From an uncultured Bacteroidia bacterium (GTDB lineage Bacteria > Bacteroidota > Bacteroidia > Bacteroidales > UBA932): a stretch of DNA of 64,000 bases. Below are positions 7,770 through 14,780 of this stretch, piece after piece. A program made the translations under genes and the position numbers. The stretch is from NCBI GenBank assembly GCA_902785785.1, contig CADAAA010000008.1, positions 1 through 64,000 of the forward strand, in the 5' to 3' direction. Positions within the stretch are counted from its first letter, which is position 1. Every line of letters begins with the position of its first letter. The notes under the pieces were generated by a model, which was not told where the DNA came from, ran no database searches, and was given only the letters and a program-made list of their open reading frames with translations.

Positions 7770-9080
7770 TTATTCCGCGTCCGGCTGCTGGCCGTCGTGG
7801 GCTTTCCACATACACTCGGTAACCTTCATGTCCGAGAACACGGCTGTAAAAGAGGAATCCTCAGGTGAGCAGGCATAGATACCGAAGCTTATCCTGTCGG
7901 AAGCAGCATCCATGTGACAGATGCGCATCTGGCTGAAATCCACGCCGTTGTTGGAACATTCGATGCAGAAGTCATCCCCCCTACGGGAGAAACGGTACCA
8001 CATGGTTTTCACATTGGCCGGTATGGCCGTGGTGGCCCAGTCTGACCAGCCGTTATTGGTGACCACGCTGCCCAGATGCTGGAACTCCTCATTCTCGAAC
8101 TCTACTGAGCCCTTGAGCCAGTTGTCGCTGTTCAGATACATCACGATGCCGCACTGATCGAAACGGTGATGGCTCTGCGAAAAGTCCGTCTTGACGACGA
8201 AACTGAAGTATTTCTCCCTGGTCTTGATCTGGAACACAGGTGCATTGTCGTTGCGGAAATGATAGTACGTACGCTGCCAAAGGTCCGTGTGGGGAGCAGT
8301 TGTAACATACAGTTTGTCCCCCTTGACCTCGCATCCGGCAGGCTCGCGCGTCCAGTTGAAAGCATTCAGGTCCAGCTTGCCGTTTCCGGACAATGCCTCA
8401 GCGACGATGTCCGGCGCAGGGCCGTCGGTCACCTCCAGGATCTGCTCGCAGATGCTTTCCATACCGGCGATGGAAGGGTGTCCGTTCTGTTTGTCAATAT
8501 CATGCAACTCGATGAGCGGGACGCCATAGTGCTGGCAGACGACACGCATGGATTCGTTGATCTCCTCGCGGAGCTCCGAGTTCAGCAACGAATAGATAAC
8601 AGCCTTGGGATAAAGCTTCTGCAAGGTATCCAGCAGACAGGCCAGAGCAGGGCGGAAAGATTTGCAGTCGTCCTTCGTCCAGCCGGAATACTGGTACTCC
8701 CCGATCGGGGAACGCTGCCAGGCGTCGTTCGTGCCGCCGAACACGAAGATGATATCTGGATCGCCGAGCATGTCCACGCGGCTCAGGAAACATGACGCAC
8801 TCACGTCCCTGTTGAAGAAGCCGGTTCCGCAGATAGTGGTGCCGCCCCAGGAATTGTTCTTCTCCAGCTGATAGCCCTTTTCCTTGATGAAGAGGCTCCA
8901 CCATGTCTGCTCCACCTCCTTGAGGTCATTGTTCGGGTCGGGATAGAACGGAGCATATCCCTCGGGATTGTAATCCTTGAAGGTTGAATAGGAGTCTCCC
9001 AGGATGGAAACCTTCTTTGTCTGCGCAGATGCGGCTATCGCAGCAAATGCCAGCAGGGTCAATACTAAAGCTTTTTTCAT
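7770..9080 (-). CDS. Secreted SGNH hydrolase with C-terminal DUF1349 domain
   Basis: Begins at MKKALVLTLLAFAAIAASAQ (a signal peptide). The frame extends 25 residues further upstream but without signal character, so 9080 is chosen. The SGNH blocks are visible: GDSYSTF (catalytic Ser), the Gly of NSWGGTTICG, GGTNDAW, and the DxxH-like NGHPSIAG near residue 200. Residues of about 235-425 form a concanavalin-like DUF1349 domain (WLKGSVEFENEEFQHLGSVV, MWYRFSRRGDDFCIE) that usually binds carbohydrate. It is probably an extracytoplasmic esterase acting on acylated glycans. It is the last gene of the minus-strand run holding the steroid-type reductases, 76 bases after the short-chain dehydrogenase, so it may be transcribed with them. 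The substrate is unknown. Confidence 0.82.
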   Translation of the reverse strand: MKKALVLTLLAFAAIAASAQTKKVSILGDSYSTFKDYNPEGYAPFYPDPNNDLKEVEQTWWSLFIKEKGYQLEKNNSWGGTTICGTGFFNRDVSASCFLSRVDMLGDPDIIFVFGGTNDAWQRSPIGEYQYSGWTKDDCKSFRPALACLLDTLQKLYPKAVIYSLLNSELREEINESMRVVCQHYGVPLIELHDIDKQNGHPSIAGMESICEQILEVTDGPAPDIVAEALSGNGKLDLNAFNWTREPAGCEVKGDKLYVTTAPHTDLWQRTYYHFRNDNAPVFQIKTREKYFSFVVKTDFSQSHHRFDQCGIVMYLNSDNWLKGSVEFENEEFQHLGSVVTNNGWSDWATTAIPANVKTMWYRFSRRGDDFCIECSNNGVDFSQMRICHMDAASDRISFGIYACSPEDSSFTAVFSDMKVTECMWKAHDGQQPDAE

Positions 9081-9156
9081 TTTATAACAGAATTTAGTTG
9101 TTCTCAATTTCGAGGGGAGAGCCTTCCGTTCCAGCCTCCCGGCGATGTAATCCATA

Positions 9157-9963
9157 CTACATTGAAAGTATACGTTCGGTTTCTTCCCAGATGCGGAGGT
9201 CCAGGTTGGGATCCTCGAACCGCGCAGGGATGTCCATGATTTTCCGTCCGACGAAATAACGGTTCCGCCCGTCAGAAGCCAGGGCTGAAAGGGCCGGCTG
9301 CACTCCCCTTTCGGGAGACTTGCAAAACGGGCGGAACAGGATGTCGGCCAGAGGGTCGAACCAGTGCCCGAGGTCTATCATGTTGGAATTGACGATGCCG
9401 GGGTCGGCAAGGTTGATATGGAGCCCGGGATTGCGCCGGGCGAGCTCACGGGAAAACCGCAGCAAGGCAAGTTTCGACCGGGCATAGGTCCCGAGTTGGG
9501 AGAATTCATCAGCCGAGGGGCGCAGCGATTTTTCGGTCACGGAAACGTACCGGCATGTCAGCGAAATCATGTTCACGATACTCGCCTCCGGATCCATTAA
9601 TGGTAACAGGAGACGGGTAAGCAGAAACGGCCCGAAGTAATTGACAGCGAACGTGTTCTCCAGAGCGTCACCGGTAAGCGAATAGCCACGGCTGATAACG
9701 CCGGCGTTGTTGAAAAGCGCGGATACCTGCTCTTGGCCGAGGCTGTCGGCAAAAGCCCTTACGGAGTCGAGCGAGGAGAGGTCGAGCCGGCCGATGGAGA
9801 TATCGGCCCCTGGCAGATCCGCAAGAATGCGGCTCCGCACGGCCTCGGCCTTCTCAAGGTTCCGGCAGGCCATCACCACGCTCCGGCCGTCACGGGCGAG
9901 AGCGCGTACCGCTGCCTCGCCCATCGCGCCGGAGGCGCCTGTCACTATCGTCCTATTTCCCAT
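9157..9963 (-). CDS. Short-chain dehydrogenase/reductase
   Basis: A 268-residue cytoplasmic NAD(P)-dependent oxidoreductase. The Rossmann motif TGASGAMGEAAV lies at the N-terminus, RNLEKAEAVRS suggests NADP preference, LFNNAGVISRG is the NNAG motif, and YARSK holds the catalytic Tyr and Lys. The sequence resembles the retinol-dehydrogenase/protochlorophyllide-reductase-like branch of the family. It overlaps the upstream PCMD-domain gene by 11 bases and belongs to the same operon as a 5-alpha-reductase-like protein, a flavin-dependent ene-reductase and another short-chain dehydrogenase. A hydroxysteroid dehydrogenase role is plausible but is inferred from these neighbours, not from a specific signature. 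Confidence 0.85.
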   Translation of the reverse strand: MGNRTIVTGASGAMGEAAVRALARDGRSVVMACRNLEKAEAVRSRILADLPGADISIGRLDLSSLDSVRAFADSLGQEQVSALFNNAGVISRGYSLTGDALENTFAVNYFGPFLLTRLLLPLMDPEASIVNMISLTCRYVSVTEKSLRPSADEFSQLGTYARSKLALLRFSRELARRNPGLHINLADPGIVNSNMIDLGHWFDPLADILFRPFCKSPERGVQPALSALASDGRNRYFVGRKIMDIPARFEDPNLDLRIWEETERILSM

Positions 9964-10915
9964 ACTCCATCCTTAGATTGTCCACCCAGAGTGTATTGCC
10001 GGGAGCGCCTGTAAAACCTCCCTGGCAACCGGAAGCGATATGCAGGACCGCGTGGGTGCAAGGCGTGTCAGGAGATGCCCAGCCTTCCTCGCGTATGGGT
10101 ACCCGCTTGCCCCTGCTGTTGACGGCATACAATGTCTTTTCGCCGGAGATCAAACCCATATAGGACTTGTAGCCGGACTGGGTGCGGGCATCGCCGTAAA
10201 GCACGGGGATGCGGCAGTCCTTGACCCAGCCCTGCGTGCTCCTGTCGATGCGCATGACGGCAGTTCCGACACGCTCCGCGTGTATATTGCCGTCAGCATC
10301 CTCCCAGCGGCGCTGGAGCAGCAGGAGCACCTGGCAGGGATCATCCCCTGCGAACTCCGTCTTGCGGAAAGTGGTCCCGCGGACCAACTTCCCAGTGGCC
10401 GGAAGATAGGCTTTGTAGTCCAGCAGAAGTGCGTCCGGCCGTCCGGTAAACGGTATCCCCCAGTCCATGTTGGCATAAGGGTCCTTTACGCCCGTGATGG
10501 GCTCGAACATCTTTCCCCAATACAGCGAACCTGTGGCCAGCACCTGGATCTCCACCACGCCGGCCACGCGGCAGGAGGCGAATACGGTCGAGAGCTTGGC
10601 ACAACGGCCGGAAGGGCCGTTGTCTGGCTCGACCGAGAGGCTGGTCTTGGTCACGCCGGACACCCTGGCATACGCATTGGAGCTAGCCCAGGGCGTCTTC
10701 GAATAGTCATATACCTTGTTCCCTTCGATGACCTCGGCAGGGCCCGGGAGATAGAGCGTTTTCACTTCACCGCCGAGAATGGCGGACTCCTTGATATGGC
10801 GCACGGTCCAATGCTCGAAATCCCCGAACCTGAGCTTTTCGATACGCTGCGCGGACAGCGGCATGACGCCCGCCAAGAGGAGCAGGATGCTTATTTTAAC
10901 TTTTTCCATAGCCAA
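9953..10915 (-). CDS. Secreted PCMD-type (putative carbohydrate metabolism) domain protein
   Basis: A 320-residue exported protein with signal peptide VKISILLLLAGVMPLSAQ. The pattern resembles the PCMD domain of Bacteroidota: FEHWTVRHIKESAILGG at the start, GPSGRCAKLSTVF, ATGSLYWGKMF, the MDWGIPFTGRPDALLLDYKA core, and WVDNLRMEYGK at the end. Such proteins are thought to bind or process carbohydrate, but no reaction is established. Both ends overlap neighbours (25 bases with the upstream dehydrogenase, 11 with the downstream one), showing tight co-translation. An exported carbohydrate-type domain inside a steroid-reductase-like operon is unexpected and could hint at a glycosylated substrate. 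Confidence 0.7.
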   Translation of the reverse strand: MAMEKVKISILLLLAGVMPLSAQRIEKLRFGDFEHWTVRHIKESAILGGEVKTLYLPGPAEVIEGNKVYDYSKTPWASSNAYARVSGVTKTSLSVEPDNGPSGRCAKLSTVFASCRVAGVVEIQVLATGSLYWGKMFEPITGVKDPYANMDWGIPFTGRPDALLLDYKAYLPATGKLVRGTTFRKTEFAGDDPCQVLLLLQRRWEDADGNIHAERVGTAVMRIDRSTQGWVKDCRIPVLYGDARTQSGYKSYMGLISGEKTLYAVNSRGKRVPIREEGWASPDTPCTHAVLHIASGCQGGFTGAPGNTLWVDNLRMEYGK

Positions 10916-11655
10916 GCGACCAAAGATCCCGGAAGCGCAGCGATAACGGCCGGGAGCCAGACATTCATGAATGCAGGGCTCAGCACCCGTCTTCCGCGGT
11001 ACATTGCCCTCAGGCTGCGCCGTACCAGCCAGCGCGGAGTGCGGATGAGACCGACACGTACCCCGAGCTTCATCAGTTTCGGATCAAGCCTGTACAGAGG
11101 CGTGGCGATCGCGGCAGGACAGACTGTTGTCATCCCCACACCGTAGGGCTTCAACTCATATGAGAGCGAGCGCCCGAAACTGCGGAGATATGCCTTGGAT
11201 GCGGAGTACACAGTGATGCCGGGAACAGGAAGCCTAGCAGCCATGGAGGAGACATTGAGGATATAGCCGCCCCCCCGCTCCTTCATGGCGCTGCCGAAGA
11301 GCAAGCACATACGTGTGACGGTATTGACATGCAGGTCCAGCATAGCCTGCACCTTGTCCAGGTCCGCCACCTCCAACTCCTTGAAGAAGAACATCCCCGC
11401 GTCATTGACCAGAACGTCCGGAAGTATCCCCTCTGAAGCACAGCGGGAGTACAACTCATCGGCAGCTTTCGGCTGCGCAAGGTCCTGGAATATGGTCCTG
11501 ACCTTCACCGGGAACTCTGCCGAAAGTTCCGCCGATGCGGAAGCCAGCTGGTCCTCGCGGTTGCTCACGAGCAGCAAATCATACCCGCGGGCTGCGAGTC
11601 CGCGGGCGAATTCAAGCCCCATCCCGGAGCTTCCACCCGTTATCAGTGCGACCAT
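10891..11655 (-). CDS. Short-chain dehydrogenase, candidate 3-beta-hydroxysteroid dehydrogenase
   Basis: A 254-residue enzyme: TGGSSGMGLEFARGLAARG is the cofactor motif, VNDAGMFFF takes the place of NNAG, VSSMAARLPVPGITVYSASK carries the catalytic Ser, Tyr and Lys, and KPYGVGMTTVCPAAIATPLY is the loop after the active site. The C-terminus is hydrophobic (VWLPAVIAALPGSLVAWLW), which suggests membrane association. Size and sequence style match the dehydrogenase found beside 5-alpha- and 5-beta-reductase genes in gut Bacteroidota that make isoallolithocholic acid. Here it overlaps the flavin reductase by 13 bases, and the 5-alpha-reductase gene is next beyond it. Direct activity on the 3-position is inferred from this arrangement. 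Confidence 0.8.
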   Translation of the reverse strand: MVALITGGSSGMGLEFARGLAARGYDLLLVSNREDQLASASAELSAEFPVKVRTIFQDLAQPKAADELYSRCASEGILPDVLVNDAGMFFFKELEVADLDKVQAMLDLHVNTVTRMCLLFGSAMKERGGGYILNVSSMAARLPVPGITVYSASKAYLRSFGRSLSYELKPYGVGMTTVCPAAIATPLYRLDPKLMKLGVRVGLIRTPRWLVRRSLRAMYRGRRVLSPAFMNVWLPAVIAALPGSLVAWLWKKLK

Positions 11656-12893
11656 CTCTCCTCAGCCTTGTCAATCTCGCGGCGCAGTGCGGGCGGCAGT
11701 TCGCCCGCGCAGCGGTTGCATTTCATTTCCAGGGTATACATCCTGCCGATGCAGTAGTTGGAGTGGCGGCATTCACTGCGCTCCACCTCACCACTCTTCA
11801 ACTTATTTACGAAATCGGTGTCGCGGACAAGCGCCCGCGCCATCTGCACGGCCGCGAATCCGCAGCCGAGCACTTTCTCGATGGATTCACGCGACACCAT
11901 GCCGCCCACATAGACCAGCGGCAGGCTGAGCTCCTTGCGGAACTCCAAGGCATCTTCCAGGAAATAAGCGTCCTTGTACGGGACCGTGGGGATGATCACA
12001 TGCCCGAACAGGCGCACCATCGCCTTGAGCCACCAGAACTTCTTCATGTCCATATAATGCGCCAGGGTGCGGATGGGCATGGCTCCGCGCATCACTTCCA
12101 TAGGCGCCTTGCTCACGAATCCCGCAGAAAGGACGATGGCATGGACGCCGAGCCGTTCGAGCTCCCTCGCGACCTCCAGGCATTCCGCACGCTGCATTCC
12201 CCTGCGGAAGCCGTCGTGCATGTTCATCTTGACCAGCACTCCCATATCGTCTCCCGCCTCCTTCATGACGCGCTGGATGACCATGCGCATCAGGCGCATG
12301 CGGTTCTCGAGCGAACCCCCGAAACGGTCATGCCGGTGGTTGGTGTAAGGAGAGAGGAACTGGCTGATCAGATAGCCGTGGCCGGCGTGGATCTCGACGC
12401 AGTCGAAACCAGCCCGGCGCGCCAGGCAGACTGCGTTGCCGAAATCGTCCACCAGAGCATCTATCTCCTCCTCGCGCAGCGCACGCGCAAATGTCGGAGA
12501 ATAAAGGTTGAATCCTCCCGACGCCCCTACGGGCATGCATCCGCAGGTGGACCTGTGCGTCATGTTGCCGCAATGCCCGAGCTGGATAGACGCCTTCGCC
12601 CCCTGGGCATGCACGGCGTCGGTGATCTCCTTCAGCTCGGGTACGATCTCCTCACGCATCCACAGTTGTCCGTCGAACGACAGTCCGCTCCGGTTCACGG
12701 AGGCATATGCCAATGTGGTCATCCCGACTCCTCCCCTGGCAACGGCGACATGATAGTCCATCAGGTCCTTCGAGGGCCTGTTGCCATAGGCCATGTTCTC
12801 AAATGCAGCCGAACGGATGATGCGGTTGCGAAGGGTGACAGGGCCTATACTTACCGGAGTAAAGATATCTGATTCAATAGCTTGCATTCTCAT
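11643..12893 (-). CDS. Old Yellow Enzyme-type flavin oxidoreductase, candidate 5-beta-reductase
   Basis: A 416-residue, single-domain FMN enzyme with family landmarks FTPVSIGPVTLRNRIIRSA, IQLGHCGN, EIHAGHGYLISQFLSPYTNH and DRFGGSLENRMRLM, plus a C-terminal Cys-rich stretch (SECRHSNYCIGRMY, MKCNRC) that could hold an iron-sulfur cluster as in the 2,4-dienoyl-CoA reductase branch. There is no C-terminal FAD/NAD module, so electrons come directly from NAD(P)H or a partner. It reduces activated C=C bonds. With a 5-alpha-reductase-like gene directly upstream and a hydroxysteroid-type dehydrogenase downstream, Delta4-3-ketosteroid 5-beta-reduction is the best guess. The start ATGA overlaps the upstream stop, which fixes 12893. 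Confidence 0.85.
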   Translation of the reverse strand: MRMQAIESDIFTPVSIGPVTLRNRIIRSAAFENMAYGNRPSKDLMDYHVAVARGGVGMTTLAYASVNRSGLSFDGQLWMREEIVPELKEITDAVHAQGAKASIQLGHCGNMTHRSTCGCMPVGASGGFNLYSPTFARALREEEIDALVDDFGNAVCLARRAGFDCVEIHAGHGYLISQFLSPYTNHRHDRFGGSLENRMRLMRMVIQRVMKEAGDDMGVLVKMNMHDGFRRGMQRAECLEVARELERLGVHAIVLSAGFVSKAPMEVMRGAMPIRTLAHYMDMKKFWWLKAMVRLFGHVIIPTVPYKDAYFLEDALEFRKELSLPLVYVGGMVSRESIEKVLGCGFAAVQMARALVRDTDFVNKLKSGEVERSECRHSNYCIGRMYTLEMKCNRCAGELPPALRREIDKAEERWSH

Positions 12894-13663
12894 CAGAAGA
12901 TAAAGGGAATGATCCGTTTGGTCTTTTCCGGATCGAATTCGCCGGGGAAATCACGCGCATACATGTCATGGATACGGGCAGCACGCGGAGCGAGGTTGGC
13001 GAAGGTCCAGAGCGCGAATACCGCACCGGACCAGGACCATGTAAGGATGGCGAAACCTGTCCACTCGACAAACTCGCCGAAGTAATTGGCGCTGGTCACA
13101 TACTTGAACATCCCGCCTTTGGGCAGGTAGTGCGCCGTATCTCCCGGTTTGCGAAGATTCCTTATGATGGAGTCCGAACGGATATTGACCGCCATCCCGT
13201 AGAAGAATACGGCTGTTCCGAAAAGGAAAGGCAGGCTTCCCAACCAGTTGGAAGGATAATATTCGGCCGGAGACAGGTAGAATATCCATCCGCCCTGCAT
13301 GAGCGCGTTGAGGGTGTTGAACAGTGCCCCCATCAATATGATGCTGAGGGGCATCGTACCGTTCCCCCTTATCTGCAACGGGAAGATGAACGAACGGTGG
13401 AAATAATGAAGCTCGAAAAGCAAAAGGAACACCAGCCGCACCGGATCGGTCCTCCGGTCGGAGAGCCACCACAGCAGAAGCATGGCCACGAAGACAGGTG
13501 CCTCCATGAGCATCCAGCCGAGACGGTTCCCCAATCCGGGGCCCCATTTCGGCTGGTAGAACTTCCCGTATCCGGCGTCGACGAAGAACAGGCTGATGAA
13601 CACCACGACGGCGATCAGCGCCATCACGATCAGGAAGACCTGGAATGCATGCAGTGAGACCAC
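12893..13663 (-). CDS. Membrane steroid 5-alpha-reductase-family protein
   Basis: A 256-residue integral membrane protein with six to seven helices. The C-terminal half has the family's NADPH-binding features: NIRSDSIIRNLRKPGD, PKGGMFKYVTSANYFGE, FVEWTGFAILTWSW and RAARIHDMYARDFPGEF, with Asn/Tyr/Glu positions as in eukaryotic 5-alpha-reductases. The family reduces the Delta4 bond of 3-oxosteroids to the 5-alpha configuration. It sits 6 bases after an alpha/beta-hydrolase gene and overlaps the flavin reductase by one codon position (ATGA). This enzyme, the flavin reductase and the short-chain dehydrogenase reproduce the three-gene set known from gut Bacteroidota that convert 3-oxo-Delta4-lithocholate. 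The substrate in this organism is not proven. Confidence 0.88.
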   Translation of the reverse strand: MVSLHAFQVFLIVMALIAVVVFISLFFVDAGYGKFYQPKWGPGLGNRLGWMLMEAPVFVAMLLLWWLSDRRTDPVRLVFLLLFELHYFHRSFIFPLQIRGNGTMPLSIILMGALFNTLNALMQGGWIFYLSPAEYYPSNWLGSLPFLFGTAVFFYGMAVNIRSDSIIRNLRKPGDTAHYLPKGGMFKYVTSANYFGEFVEWTGFAILTWSWSGAVFALWTFANLAPRAARIHDMYARDFPGEFDPEKTKRIIPFIF

Positions 13664-13669
13664 GCCGCC

Positions 13670-14749
13670 CTACCAGTTCTTCCTGTCGAAGGTCCACTCG
13701 GGATAGAGGGTCTTCTCGTACTCGTCATTCATGAACAGGGCCGAATCGGCCGTCTTGCCCTTGAGCTGCCAGTTGAGCCACATGCGGGCCACGACGGCGA
13801 AAGCGCCGGCATTCTTCTCGTAATATGTGCCGTGATGGCCGTCCAGGGTGGAAATCTTCACCACAGGGATGTCATCCGCAATCCTGCCCCAGTCGCCGTT
13901 GGCGTTCTCGAAAGCGACGTCAGCGGTACCGCCGTTGATGTAGAGCATCGGGGTGTGGAGATTGGCGAGGGAGCCCTTGGAGGCGCCGCTCATCGACATC
14001 TCACCGATACCGGAATTGAATATCATACAGGTCTTGATCCTGGGATCGTGGGCGACGGCGAGCACCTGAGCGCCACCGCAGGACTGTCCCATAGCGGCGA
14101 CCTTCTCAAGGTCGACGAGATGATAGTACTCACTCTCGGGATTGGCATTCTGGTCCGTGAGCCAGTCCAAAGCCTCCAGAAGCTGCCTGGCATATGTACG
14201 GAACGGAGCCGGAGCGGGTTCGGCGTTCTTCTTGTTCCTGTTCTTCTTGGCAGCTGCGGCGGCGGCCTTCTGCGCGGCTTCGCGCTCGGCGGCCTGCGCC
14301 GCCAGCTCAGCCTCGGTGTAAGGGGTCAGCCTCTCTCCGTTCCCCATAATGGCTACGGGCTTGGTCTCGGGATACCATCCTCTCACCACGCCTTTCCACT
14401 GCTCGTAGAAACGCTCGTCCGGCATGTCCTCGTAAGGTCCGATGGCAAGGATGAGGTAGCCGTACGAGGCGACTTCACTCAGGAGACGGCTCATCTCGAG
14501 GCTGTTGTTGGCGCAGGCGCCGTTGGCATAAAGGAGTACCGGGATCTTGCCGTTGGCGGCTACATAGCCTTTGAGGTCCAGAGGACGGTAGATCATGTGC
14601 GTAGGAAGGCTGGCGTCGCCTATGGCAGCGGACTTGTACTCTCCCGTTCCTCCGTTTTCAATGACCTGGAGCTGGTCGGTCTGGGCTGAGCAGAGCGCAC
14701 CGGCGGCGACAAAAGCCAGCGCAAGTGCAAGAAGTTTCTTAGTGATCAT
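13670..14749 (-). CDS. Secreted alpha/beta-hydrolase
   Basis: A 359-residue exported hydrolase with signal peptide (KKLLALALAFVAAGALCSAQ) and nucleophile elbow MGQSCGGAQVLA; the Ser is followed by Cys. PVLLYANGACANNS gives the oxyanion region, MLYINGGTADVAFEN carries a likely acid Asp, and DGHHGTYYEKNAG the His. Residues of about 148-175 are an Ala/Lys/Glu-rich insertion (EREAAQKAAAAAAKKNRNKK, then NAEPAPAPF), predicted helical and very basic, which normal members lack. It heads the steroid-reductase run, 31 bases below the GH120 gene and 6 above the 5-alpha-reductase gene. An esterase that frees an acyl or ester-conjugated substrate is plausible. The closest relatives act as esterases or dienelactone-type hydrolases. 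Confidence 0.78.
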   Translation of the reverse strand: MITKKLLALALAFVAAGALCSAQTDQLQVIENGGTGEYKSAAIGDASLPTHMIYRPLDLKGYVAANGKIPVLLYANGACANNSLEMSRLLSEVASYGYLILAIGPYEDMPDERFYEQWKGVVRGWYPETKPVAIMGNGERLTPYTEAELAAQAAEREAAQKAAAAAAKKNRNKKNAEPAPAPFRTYARQLLEALDWLTDQNANPESEYYHLVDLEKVAAMGQSCGGAQVLAVAHDPRIKTCMIFNSGIGEMSMSGASKGSLANLHTPMLYINGGTADVAFENANGDWGRIADDIPVVKISTLDGHHGTYYEKNAGAFAVVARMWLNWQLKGKTADSALFMNDEYEKTLYPEWTFDRKNW

Positions 14750-14780
14750 TTTATCAATCGTTTATTATTAATTGTCTTGA

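Noticed and set aside
10040-12872. Two plus-strand frames of 368 and 445 residues
   Set aside because: Antisense to the PCMD, dehydrogenase and flavin reductase genes; no signal peptides or motifs and no promoter.
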